5,961 bases of DNA from Acidobacteriaceae bacterium (GCA_003162255.1 PMMJ01000383.1:5953-11913); one strand, 5' to 3'; positions 1 to 5,771 are shown, counted from the stretch's first letter. Translations and numbers: made by a program. Notes: generated by a model not told the origin, from the sequence alone.

Positions 1-440
1 AATCCTGGAAATGCGAAGTCTATGTTTCGACCAGAGGCGAATCCCATCGAAGGCGGGCCGCCTCCCTGGGCGCCACCTGGGTGGGCACGGAAGATGAGAA
101 GCCGCCCGTCGCGCTCGACCGTGCCGTCACGTTCGCACCCAGTGGTAAGGTCGTGGTAAGCGCCCTTGCGAGCCTGCGCAAAGGTGGAGTGGTGGCCATC
201 AATGCCATTCATCTCGACAGTATGCCCAGCTTCGACTACGACAAACTGCTTTGGGGAGAGCGGCAGATACGCAGTGTTGCCAATATGACTCGACAGGATG
301 CGCGCGACTTTCTGAAGATCGCTCACGATCTTCAGATTCGTCCACAAGTTACGGCATTTTCACTCGAAGATGCAAACCAGGCTCTGCTGGCGGTCAAAGA
401 AGAAACTGGACAGGGATCGGCAGTAATTGTTCCGCAGTGA
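1..440 (+). CDS. Zinc-type alcohol dehydrogenase, C-terminal fragment
   Basis: This is the 3' part of a medium-chain zinc alcohol dehydrogenase (AdhP/COG1064-like), which oxidises or reduces alcohols and aldehydes with a nicotinamide cofactor in the cytoplasm. The reading frame is already open at position 3 and gives 145 residues ending at a TGA at 438-440. The N-terminal catalytic half with the zinc ligands and the glycine-rich cofactor loop lies outside the window. What remains starts in the Rossmann fold at its second strand (EVYVSTRGESHRR), followed by SLGATWVG and the strand around GKVVVSALASLRKGGVVAINAI. It ends with the conserved tail RPQVTAFSLEDANQALLAVKEETGQGSAVIVPQ-type region (only key parts quoted). 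The Ser-Thr-Arg at the end of strand 2, with no acidic residue, suggests NADP(H) preference; that is inference. No frameshift is visible. The family call is firm; the substrate is unknown. Confidence 0.88.
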   Translation, partial: SWKCEVYVSTRGESHRRRAASLGATWVGTEDEKPPVALDRAVTFAPSGKVVVSALASLRKGGVVAINAIHLDSMPSFDYDKLLWGERQIRSVANMTRQDARDFLKIAHDLQIRPQVTAFSLEDANQALLAVKEETGQGSAVIVPQ

Positions 441-897
441 TCGTTCCTCGTAGACCGGAAGATCAGAGAAGATAAGCAGGGCTTCAGTTTGGAGCGGGCT
501 TAGCATGTCCCCTGGAAGCGACGACACTCTAATCACTCGCGGCCCCGACCTCTGCCAGAGCTGACACCATGCGCGCCGGATCGAATCTGACCGCGGCTCG
601 ATTTTTCTCAGGTGTGAACTTTCGTTTGAGGACTCGAGGTTCGTAAGATACCCACGCCTGCCCGTATTGGTTTGTACCGGATATCGGCCTGAGTCGGCGA
701 ATCCGACGGACAATGGCACATAGCCGCTGTCCGCTCCCTCTTTGCCAGCCGCGCCGATGAACCCTATAATTGAAGTTCGGCACGAGTCCACGGAGCCGCC
801 TCACAGCCGACTCGCGAATTCACCGATCGTTACACTGAACTCGGGTCACGGATTACCAGCCGCTGATCACTAAGAGCTGAAGACCAAGGAGAACTCT
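441..897. other. Intergenic region without a convincing gene
   Basis: This 457-bp stretch separates the alcohol dehydrogenase fragment from the small basic protein gene. Forward-strand frames are broken by frequent stops, and the only ATG-started forward peptides are about 20-25 residues without a ribosome-binding site. Reverse-strand open frames exist (for example 529-804) but lack recognisable motifs and a ribosome-binding site. The dehydrogenase is not followed by a clear hairpin-plus-U-run terminator. A short perfect inverted repeat, GTCGG at 693-697 with CCGAC at 703-707, may be incidental. The clear signal is the promoter at 742-770, which implies a 5' untranslated leader of roughly 120 bases in front of position 898. 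No riboswitch was recognised in that leader. Confidence 0.6.
742..770 (+). promoter_or_regulatory. Candidate sigma-70 promoter for the small basic protein
   Basis: TTGCCA at 742-747 matches the -35 consensus in five of six bases. It is followed by exactly 17 bases and a perfect TATAAT at 765-770. Transcription would start near 776-778 and run into the gene at 898, leaving a leader of about 120 bases. This is the best housekeeping-type promoter in the window, and it sits in otherwise GC-rich DNA where TATAAT is unlikely by chance. No operator was recognised around it. Confidence 0.6.
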
Positions 898-1077
898 ATG
901 TCCGCACCCAGCCGTCGTCCGGAAATTCGCCGCCGCCGCACCCGCGCGGAAAAAATCGCAAAGCTGCGTAAGCGTCTCGCCGCCGCTACCGCTTCCACCG
1001 ACAAAGACCGTCTCACCGCGAAGCTGCATCGCGCCGAGTTCACTTCTCCGGGAAATCCGTTGATCAAGAGCGCGTAG
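898..1077 (+). CDS. Small arginine/lysine-rich protein, DUF6800-like
   Basis: This 59-residue open reading frame is preceded by a strong Shine-Dalgarno sequence, AAGGAGA at 886-892, five bases before the ATG. That spacing fixes the start and argues strongly that the gene is real despite its length. The protein begins MSAPSRRPEIRRRRTRAEKI and continues with an alternating basic, heptad-like stretch (KLRKRLAAAT, DRLTAKLHRAE), probably one or two short helices. A Pro/Gly-containing tail (SPGNPLIKSA) ends it. There is no signal peptide, membrane segment or cysteine. The EIRRRR...KLxKRxAxAT pattern resembles from memory the small DUF6800-type proteins of Planctomycetes and related phyla, whose function is unknown. 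The charge suggests binding to nucleic acid or the ribosome, which is inference only. It has its own promoter at 742-770 and converges with pyrC. Confidence 0.75.
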   Translation: MSAPSRRPEIRRRRTRAEKIAKLRKRLAAATASTDKDRLTAKLHRAEFTSPGNPLIKSA

Positions 1078-1099
1078 CCTGAGAGGAGACGAACCGGCG

Positions 1100-1125
1100 G
1101 GGCGCGGGCACCTTGGCTTGCGCCC
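1100..1125 (+). terminator. GC-rich hairpin between convergent genes
   Basis: GGGCGC at 1100-1105 pairs with GCGCCC at 1120-1125. On the plus-strand RNA the stem extends inward by two G-U pairs and two G-C pairs to ten pairs, with a six-base loop at 1110-1115. It lies 22 bases after the stop of the small basic protein gene and 15 bases beyond the stop of pyrC on the other strand. There is no following U run in either direction, so it is at best an imperfect intrinsic terminator. The G-U pairs become mismatches in the reverse transcript, so it suits the plus-strand gene better. Confidence 0.4.
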
Positions 1126-1139
1126 GATCTACACGTGAT

Positions 1140-2441
1140 TTAGGCGGAGTAGACAATCTTCCCTCCCACCATGGTCGCAACTACTTTTCCCGTCAGCTGC
1201 CATCCATCGAAGGGCGTGTTCTTTGATTTCGAGCGCGACTTGGCCACGTCGAAGGTCCACTTCTTTTTCGGATCGAAAATTGTAACGTCGGCGACCGAGC
1301 CGCGGACCAGCGACCCGCGTCCGCGAAGATCGAAACAGCGGGCCGGACCGGCGGTGAAGAGTTCCACGATGCGGGCAAGAGGAATTCGCTTTTCGCGATG
1401 CAGCCGCGTGATGGCCAGCGCGAGCGCGGTTTCCAGTCCGGTGATGCCGAACGCGGCGCGCTCGAACTCCATCTCTTTTTCGTGGGCGGCGTGAGGAGCG
1501 TGATCGGTAGCGATAGCGTCCACTGTGCCGTCGGCGAGCGCCGCCAGGATCGCTTCGAGATCGGAGGCCGAGCGCAGCGGCGGATTCATTTTGTAATTGC
1601 TGTCGTAGTCACGCATGTCCTCGTCGGTCAGCGTGAAATGGTGCGGCGTAACCTCAAAGGTGACGCGCGCTTTCGCGCGCTTGCCCCGGCGCACACTCTT
1701 CAGCGCATCCGCCGTGGAAAGATGTGCAACGTGCAGGCGGGCGTTCGGAATCTGCATCGCCAGTTGAACGTCGCGCTCGACAATTGAGGCTTCCGCAGCC
1801 GCGGTCATGCCGCGCAACCCGAGCCGGAACGAACGCGCACCAGCGTGCATCGAGCAATTCTCCGTCATGCGAGTGTCTTCGGCATGTTGCACCACGGGAA
1901 AATTAAGCTCTCCGCCAAGAATCAAGGCTTCCCGCATAATGCGGTCATCGAGGATGGGCTTGCCATCGTCTGTAACCGCAACCGCGCCGGCGGTGTGCAG
2001 CGCTCGGAAGTCGGTGAGCGCGGCGCCCTTGCTCGCTCGCGTCGCGGCAGCGATGCCAAACACGTTGACGACCGCGCCGCGCTCGGGCTGACGAAGCCAC
2101 TCGATCCACTCGACCGAATCGACCACCGGCACCGTGTTGGGCATGGTGCAAACGGAAGTGAAGCCGCCAGCCGCAGCGGCAGCCGTGCCCGTCGCGATCG
2201 TCTCTTTGTACGTCTGGCCAGGCTCGCGCAGGTGCACGTGCAGATCGATGAAGCCCGGCGCGACGATGAGTCCGCGGGCGTCGAATTTCTCGTCCGCGCT
2301 CTTGATCTTGTTGGGAGGAGCAACTTCGGCAACACGGCCGTCTTTCAGAAGCACGTCCATGGGCGCGTCAATGCGAGCCGCCGGATCGATGAGGTGGCCG
2401 CCCTTGATGAGGAGGCTCGTGTTTTCTTTTCGGTTATTCAC
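1140..2441 (-). CDS. pyrC: Dihydroorotase (class I, active-site complete)
   Basis: PyrC catalyses reversible cyclisation of N-carbamoyl-L-aspartate to L-dihydroorotate, the third step of UMP synthesis, in the cytoplasm. The 433-residue product has the usual length of bacterial class I dihydroorotases. The amidohydrolase metal site is complete: the HxH pair H68/H70 in DLHVHLREPG, D159 in VTDDGKP, H186 in VQHAED, H240 in HVAHLS and D313 in ATDHAPH. N286 in NPPLR is a conserved substrate contact. It is therefore not one of the inactive PyrC-like partners that lose the HxH pair. The start is a GTG at 2441, 32 bases after the hydrolase stop, with only a weak purine-rich stretch upstream, so translation may depend on the upstream gene. 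In Aquifex and Thermus the homologue associates with aspartate carbamoyltransferase; the same is plausible here. It is the last gene of the minus-strand cluster. Confidence 0.97.
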   Translation of the reverse strand: MNNRKENTSLLIKGGHLIDPAARIDAPMDVLLKDGRVAEVAPPNKIKSADEKFDARGLIVAPGFIDLHVHLREPGQTYKETIATGTAAAAAGGFTSVCTMPNTVPVVDSVEWIEWLRQPERGAVVNVFGIAAATRASKGAALTDFRALHTAGAVAVTDDGKPILDDRIMREALILGGELNFPVVQHAEDTRMTENCSMHAGARSFRLGLRGMTAAAEASIVERDVQLAMQIPNARLHVAHLSTADALKSVRRGKRAKARVTFEVTPHHFTLTDEDMRDYDSNYKMNPPLRSASDLEAILAALADGTVDAIATDHAPHAAHEKEMEFERAAFGITGLETALALAITRLHREKRIPLARIVELFTAGPARCFDLRGRGSLVRGSVADVTIFDPKKKWTFDVAKSRSKSKNTPFDGWQLTGKVVATMVGGKIVYSA

Positions 2442-2473
2442 GCTTAGTCTCTGTCGACTCTACCTCGTCCGTA

Positions 2474-3388
2474 TCAGAAGTGGTTCGATTCGATGAAGGC
2501 GATCACCTGATGGCTGAACTCCTCTGGCTTTTCCAGGTACATCAAGTGTCCAGCATCACTGATGACCACGCGTTTCGACCCGGCAATACCCGCCTCAATG
2601 GCTCCCGCGTGGGCATGCACGTCAGGAATATCCGCATCCCCGACAAGAATGAGTGTAGGAATATGGATCTGGTGCAAACGGTCGATCGCGGGCATAGTCG
2701 GGCGGGCATAATCATTATGTGTCATATCCTGCGGATTCGCGGTCAGCAAGGCGAGCAGGTGCTTCTGTGCCGCCTCATGTCCGGGCGCGAGCAGATATCT
2801 GTCCTTAGCCCAGTTCGCCAAGCCGCCAGCCACATCGTTCTTTTCAAAAGGCTGAGAATTGACCATGCCGCGGTTCAGGAAGTGGTCGGAGTAAGGAAGT
2901 CCACTCACCACTGCTCCCACCAGCACAAGCTGTTCGACGACGTTCGGGTACCGCAGAGTGAAGTCGATGGAAAGTTCGCCGCCGTGCGAACTGCCGACGA
3001 GAACCGTTCGACTGACCTTTCGCTGACGCAGAAGCGCGGCCAGATCTTCGACCTCGGTGTACCAGGTGGTCGCGGCCGGAGTGCGTCCGTACCCCCGCCG
3101 GTCGTACCGAATGGTATGGAACTTCTTACAGAAATCAGGCCACACGTCGTCCCACACCGCCGAGTGGGCAATTCCATCGTGGATGAGAACTACCGCCTCC
3201 GAACCTGTTCCACATTCCTCGAAGTAGAGCTTCGATCCTTCGACCTCGACGAACGATCCGGGCCCGGGAGCTTGGGCGGTGCTTGTGGCTTGGGCGACGG
3301 CCTGACCACACGCCCCGAGCACGAGCACGAGCGCGCCAAGCAGCGCCGTGGTCAACCAACCCGGTCCAATCATGGACACACCGCTCAT
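2474..3388 (-). CDS. Predicted lipoprotein alpha/beta-hydrolase inside the pyr operon
   Basis: This 304-residue alpha/beta-fold hydrolase begins with a short N region, a hydrophobic segment (residues 12-26) and a lipobox, LGAC, with the lipidated cysteine at C27. Gly28 follows it rather than Asp, so an outer-membrane or periplasm-facing location is likely by the E. coli rule. The fold signatures are in order: the oxyanion segment HDG at 70-72, the nucleophile elbow G-S-S-H-G with S134, the acid in VGDADIPD (probably D253), and H281 in SDAGHLMYLEKP. The catalytic triad is thus complete, but the substrate (ester, lactone, peroxide or other) cannot be told. The start at 3388 is supported by a 4-base ATGA overlap with the pyrB stop and a GGAAGGA sequence just upstream; Met6 is an alternative. 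It is probably co-transcribed between pyrB and pyrC. No role in pyrimidine metabolism is known, so it looks like an insertion into the operon. Confidence 0.9.
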   Translation of the reverse strand: MSGVSMIGPGWLTTALLGALVLVLGACGQAVAQATSTAQAPGPGSFVEVEGSKLYFEECGTGSEAVVLIHDGIAHSAVWDDVWPDFCKKFHTIRYDRRGYGRTPAATTWYTEVEDLAALLRQRKVSRTVLVGSSHGGELSIDFTLRYPNVVEQLVLVGAVVSGLPYSDHFLNRGMVNSQPFEKNDVAGGLANWAKDRYLLAPGHEAAQKHLLALLTANPQDMTHNDYARPTMPAIDRLHQIHIPTLILVGDADIPDVHAHAGAIEAGIAGSKRVVISDAGHLMYLEKPEEFSHQVIAFIESNHF

Positions 3389-4296
3389 CGCATCCTTCCC
3401 ATCGCCCGCGCCAGGATTGCCATGCGCGTGGGCACGCCCAACCGCACTTCCTCCAGTATCCGTGCCTGGGCACCGTCGGCAATTTCGCTGGTCAATTCCA
3501 GTCCGCGAATGATCGGCCCCGGATGCATCACGATGGCGTCCTTCTTCGCCATCTTCAACCGCGCCGGTGTCATTTGATAGCGCGCAATGTATTCCGGAAG
3601 GTCGATGTTCAGTCCGGAAAGCCGCTCTTTCTGCACCCGCAGCAACATGACCACATCGGTGCCGCGCAAGGCGTCTTCAATATGACGGGTCACACGCACG
3701 CCGGGCGCGAGCGTCGACGCAATGTCGGGCACCAGTTCCGGCGGACCGCAAAGAACGATCTTCACCCCGAATTTGCTTAACAGGTGGCACGCCGACCGCG
3801 CCACACGGCTGTGAAAAATGTCGCCCACAATCGCGATCTGCAGGCCTTTGAAAGCTTTTTTGTTCCGCAGAATCGTGTACGCATCGAGCAGCGCCTGCGA
3901 AGGATGCTCGTGCAATCCATCTCCGGCGTTGATGACGGGCACGTCGATGTGCTGCGCCATGATGTAGGGCGCGCCGGCGTTAGGGTGGCGAATGACGATG
4001 ATGTCGGCGCCGACGGCGCGCACCGTGTATCCCGTGTCGAGCAGCGATTCGCCTTTCTCAATGCTGGAGCCGATCGCCTGGATGAGGACGGTGTGCGCGC
4101 CCATCGACTTGGCCGCAATTTCAAACGAGCTTCGGGTTCGGGTGGAAGCTTCGTAGAAGAGCAAAAGCACGCGCCTGCCCTTGAGCAGGGGCCGCGGCCT
4201 GTCCGGATTCATCCGCCGGGCAAACTTCAAGATCCTAAGGATCTCGGACGCTTCCAGGTGCTCGATGCCGAGCAGGGAACCGCGCGCTGGATTCAT
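3385..4296 (-). CDS. pyrB: Aspartate carbamoyltransferase, catalytic chain
   Basis: PyrB condenses carbamoyl phosphate with L-aspartate to N-carbamoyl-L-aspartate and phosphate, the committed step of pyrimidine synthesis. With the ATG at 4296 the protein has 303 residues, typical for catalytic chains. Visible motifs are the carbamoyl-phosphate loop STRTR at 51-55 within FYEASTRTRSSFE, the SSIEKGES loop with K81, the DGLHEHPSQALLD segment at 126-138, the RVQKERL loop at 220-226, and HPGP at 258-261. The frame extends upstream to a TTG at 4335. Those 13 extra residues are encoded by the heptamer repeat array, and the family normally begins close to GSLLGIEHL, so the ATG at 4296 is preferred although it lacks a Shine-Dalgarno sequence. 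No pyrI regulatory-chain gene is adjacent. Its stop overlaps the hydrolase start by four bases. It lies 76 bases downstream of pyrR. Confidence 0.96.
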   Translation of the reverse strand: MNPARGSLLGIEHLEASEILRILKFARRMNPDRPRPLLKGRRVLLLFYEASTRTRSSFEIAAKSMGAHTVLIQAIGSSIEKGESLLDTGYTVRAVGADIIVIRHPNAGAPYIMAQHIDVPVINAGDGLHEHPSQALLDAYTILRNKKAFKGLQIAIVGDIFHSRVARSACHLLSKFGVKIVLCGPPELVPDIASTLAPGVRVTRHIEDALRGTDVVMLLRVQKERLSGLNIDLPEYIARYQMTPARLKMAKKDAIVMHPGPIIRGLELTSEIADGAQARILEEVRLGVPTRMAILARAMGRMR

Positions 4297-4300
4297 AGTC

Positions 4301-4381
4301 AATTTGTGATTTCCAATTTGTAATTTGTGATTCAAGAACCGCGCATTTCAATTACAAATTACAAATCGCAAGTTACAAATT
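4301..4381. repeat. Inverted array of ten heptanucleotide repeats at the pyrR-pyrB junction
   Basis: Five tandem 7-mers read forward at 4301-4335: AATTTGT, GATTTCC, AATTTGT, AATTTGT, GATTCAA. Five more read on the opposite strand at 4347-4381: from the outside in, AATTTGT, AACTTGC, GATTTGT, AATTTGT, AATTGAA. The arms are separated by an 11-base GC-rich spacer (4336-4346). Pairing the arms symmetrically gives Watson-Crick pairs at 29 of 35 positions. The uninterrupted core is 4316-4328 with 4354-4366. The array fills almost the whole gap between pyrR and pyrB. Its right arm supplies the last codons and TAA stop of pyrR, and its left edge ends four bases before the pyrB ATG. It is strikingly AT-rich compared with its surroundings. 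Similar short phased tandem repeats are known in other phyla (for example the heptamer STRR elements of cyanobacteria); the identity of this family is not established here. Confidence 0.85.
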
Positions 4382-4957
4382 GACCTGGTGCTTTTCCATA
4401 AGCAGAACTTTCTCCGCGTCATCGACCTCGCGAAGTTTAACCTCAATAATCTGATTTTCCGTCGTCTGCACGGTTCGTCCAATGAAGGCGGCCTCAATCG
4501 GCAGCTCGCGGTGGCCGCGATCGATCAATACGCACAATTGCAAGCGTTTGGGACGGCCCACGCGGAACAGCGCGTCCATGGCCGCGCGCGTGGTGCGTCC
4601 GGTGTAGAGCACGTCGTCCACCAGCACCACCGACTTGTCGGTGATCGGAATTTCCAGCTTGGTTTCATGTACCACGGGCTTGGAATCGAGCGTGGAAAGA
4701 TCGTCGCGATAGAGAGTGATGTCAAGTGTGCCGAGCAGCACCGGCTTCTTTTCGATGCGCTGAATAATCTTCGCCAGCCGCTCCGCCAGCGGAACTCCCC
4801 GCCGCCGGATGCCGACCAGCGCCAGATCGTCGACACCATTATTTTTCTCGAGAATCTCATGCGCCAGCCGGATCAAGGTGCGCTCCACCTCGGATGCCGA
4901 CATCAGTTGCGCCTTCTGACGGATTTCGACGGGACGGCTTGCCGCGCGTGTTGTCAT
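4373..4957 (-). CDS. pyrR: PyrR bifunctional regulator / uracil phosphoribosyltransferase
   Basis: PyrR binds pyr mRNA in a UMP- and PRPP-dependent way to repress pyrimidine genes, and in many species also converts uracil plus PRPP to UMP. The product has 194 residues, slightly longer than the roughly 180 of Bacillus and Thermus PyrR. The PRPP-binding motif VVLVDDVLYTGRT is at 110-122, the family segment DITLYRDDLS at 79-88, and DRGHRELPI at 146-154. The start at 4957 is preferred: the internal Met19 has a better Shine-Dalgarno sequence (AAGG eight bases upstream), but residues 14-19 (QKAQLM) align with the N-termini of Thermus and Bacillus PyrR. There is no in-frame ATG, GTG or TTG start between them. 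No ribosome-binding site precedes 4957, which fits a leaderless transcript from the promoter at 4967-4995. The final codons and the TAA lie in the repeat array. It is the first enzyme or regulator gene of the pyrimidine cluster. Confidence 0.96.
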   Translation of the reverse strand: MTTRAASRPVEIRQKAQLMSASEVERTLIRLAHEILEKNNGVDDLALVGIRRRGVPLAERLAKIIQRIEKKPVLLGTLDITLYRDDLSTLDSKPVVHETKLEIPITDKSVVLVDDVLYTGRTTRAAMDALFRVGRPKRLQLCVLIDRGHRELPIEAAFIGRTVQTTENQIIEVKLREVDDAEKVLLMEKHQVNL

Positions 4958-4966
4958 AAACGCTGC

Positions 4967-4995
4967 ATCATACTCGCGCGGAAAGATGAGAGCAA
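4967..4995 (-). promoter_or_regulatory. Candidate promoter giving a near-leaderless pyrR transcript
   Basis: On the minus strand, TTGCTC (plus coordinates 4990-4995) is separated by exactly 17 bases from TATGAT (4967-4972), a five-of-six match to the -10 consensus; the -35 matches in three of six. Only nine bases lie between the -10 element and the pyrR ATG at 4957. Transcription would therefore begin about two to four bases before the start codon. This agrees with the absence of a Shine-Dalgarno sequence. The weak -35 makes it a candidate only. Confidence 0.4.
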
Positions 4996-5011
4996 GGCCC
5001 GGTCTGGACCC
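4995..5011 (-). promoter_or_regulatory. Small hairpin resembling a PyrR-binding loop
   Basis: The minus-strand RNA reads GGGUCC-AGACC-GGGCCU, a six-pair stem (two of them G-U) closed by a five-base loop, and is followed by UUGC. The string GUCCAGA, a nearby GG and a downstream CUUGC recall the conserved PyrR-binding loop of Firmicutes pyr leaders (GUCCAGAGAGGCU followed by UGC). Here the loop differs in its second half and the spacing is two bases longer. It lies 37-53 bases upstream of the pyrR ATG, in the right gene context. It would be in the RNA only if transcription begins upstream of it, not from the promoter at 4967-4995. It could instead be a weak terminator of the preceding gene, although the U run is poor. 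Confidence 0.25.
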
Positions 5012-5030
5012 AGCGCCGATTGTGATGAAA

Positions 5031-5771
5031 TTACACGCGGGTGTTGCGGGGCCGCATAAACAGCGAGGCCAGCGCGCCGCCGACCGACGCGAGCGCTACC
5101 GTGACCATCATCCCAAAAAAGAAGGTGATCGCCAACCCTGACGGCGTGAACAGGTTGTGAATGCTGGCTTGAATGTCGGGGTCCGCCACGTTCACTCCGA
5201 ACCTCTGAGCGACTTTCACGATGGCATCGGTGTATTCCTGCCGGGCATGAAAAACAAAAATCCGGATGGTGATTAACAAGGCATTGATGGCGAAGGAAAC
5301 GACTCCCGCCGCACCTCCAAGACGCGATCCGAGAGCGGAAGGAAGAGTGAGTCCATTTTCGCGGCGATAGAAGAAGACAGCTAGTGCCCCGGTCAGCACG
5401 ATGCCGAGAAATGGGATCATCCCAATGAAAACGCCCAGCACGCCCGCCTTGAGCGCGGAACGAGTGGCAATTTGCCGGTCCATTGTGCCGGTGGTCGTTC
5501 TTCCGGCCATCGTTGTTGCGGCCATCGTGCCCGGACGATCGGACCGACCATCGCGAGTAATCTCCCGCGAAACTTCGTCCGGCGAGGAATTCAAACCTGC
5601 GGCAATTTCGCCTTCCGGAGCTGCAATCTGCACGTGGATCTGAGGAGCGTGGCATTGCGGACAAAACGGCCGCCCGTCCTCGACCGCGGTCCCGCATTGC
5701 TGGCAAGTGTGTTCCACCCCTTTGAAGCTAGCGCACAACCTACCGGAGAGCAAGGCAAGGCACCGAGGCAT
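5031..5771 (-). CDS. Zinc-ribbon protein with three predicted membrane helices
   Basis: I do not recognise this family by function. The 246-residue frame from the ATG at 5771 contains a zinc ribbon of the CxxC...CxxC type: C23/C26 and C37/C40 in TCQQCGTAVEDGRPFCPQCH. A polar linker follows (about residues 50-105) with a low-complexity Gly/Thr/Met stretch at 81-97 (GTMAATTMAGRTTTGTM). Three hydrophobic segments come next, at about 108-134, 154-174 and 213-237, and a short basic tail ends it. The arrangement suggests a small integral membrane protein with a cytoplasmic metal-binding head. The true start may be the GTG at 5717 (VEHTCQQC), because residues 1-18 look like translated leader and zinc-ribbon proteins often begin just before the first cysteine. 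Neither start has a well-placed ribosome-binding site. It lies 73 bases upstream of pyrR on the same strand, so read-through is possible, but a link to pyrimidine synthesis is not implied. Confidence 0.8.
   Translation of the reverse strand: MPRCLALLSGRLCASFKGVEHTCQQCGTAVEDGRPFCPQCHAPQIHVQIAAPEGEIAAGLNSSPDEVSREITRDGRSDRPGTMAATTMAGRTTTGTMDRQIATRSALKAGVLGVFIGMIPFLGIVLTGALAVFFYRRENGLTLPSALGSRLGGAAGVVSFAINALLITIRIFVFHARQEYTDAIVKVAQRFGVNVADPDIQASIHNLFTPSGLAITFFFGMMVTVALASVGGALASLFMRPRNTRV

Noticed and set aside
360..791. Minus-strand open frame of 143 codons crossing the end of the alcohol dehydrogenase
   Set aside because: Its C-terminal part is antisense to the conserved dehydrogenase tail, and the rest has no motif or ribosome-binding site.
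1845..2447. Plus-strand open frame (200 codons) opposite the N-terminal half of pyrC
   Set aside because: It is entirely antisense to the dihydroorotase active-site region; the translation is Arg/Ala/Gly-rich without motifs and there is no ribosome-binding site.
2480..3577. Long plus-strand open frame (365 codons) opposite the hydrolase and the end of pyrB
   Set aside because: It lies antisense to two genes with clear catalytic motifs, shows no family motif of its own and has a composition typical of the reverse of GC-rich coding DNA.
4301..4381. CRISPR array or mobile element termini
   Set aside because: The units are contiguous heptamers without unique spacers, the arms are inverted rather than direct, and no cas gene, transposase or target-site duplication is present.
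4373..4903. Shorter pyrR starting at internal Met19 with AAGG upstream
   Set aside because: Residues 14-19 (QKAQLM) match the conserved N-terminus of PyrR in Thermus and Bacillus, so translation should begin upstream of them.
3784..5059. Plus-strand open frames opposite pyrB (3784-4323) and pyrR (4388-5059)
   Set aside because: Both are shadows of well-identified minus-strand genes and contain no recognisable domain.
4954..5706. Alternative minus-strand frame of 250 codons overlapping the zinc-ribbon protein
   Set aside because: It is rich in Arg, Ser and His with no hydrophobic segments, whereas the frame at 5031-5771 has a zinc ribbon and clear membrane helices. It would also overlap the pyrR start.
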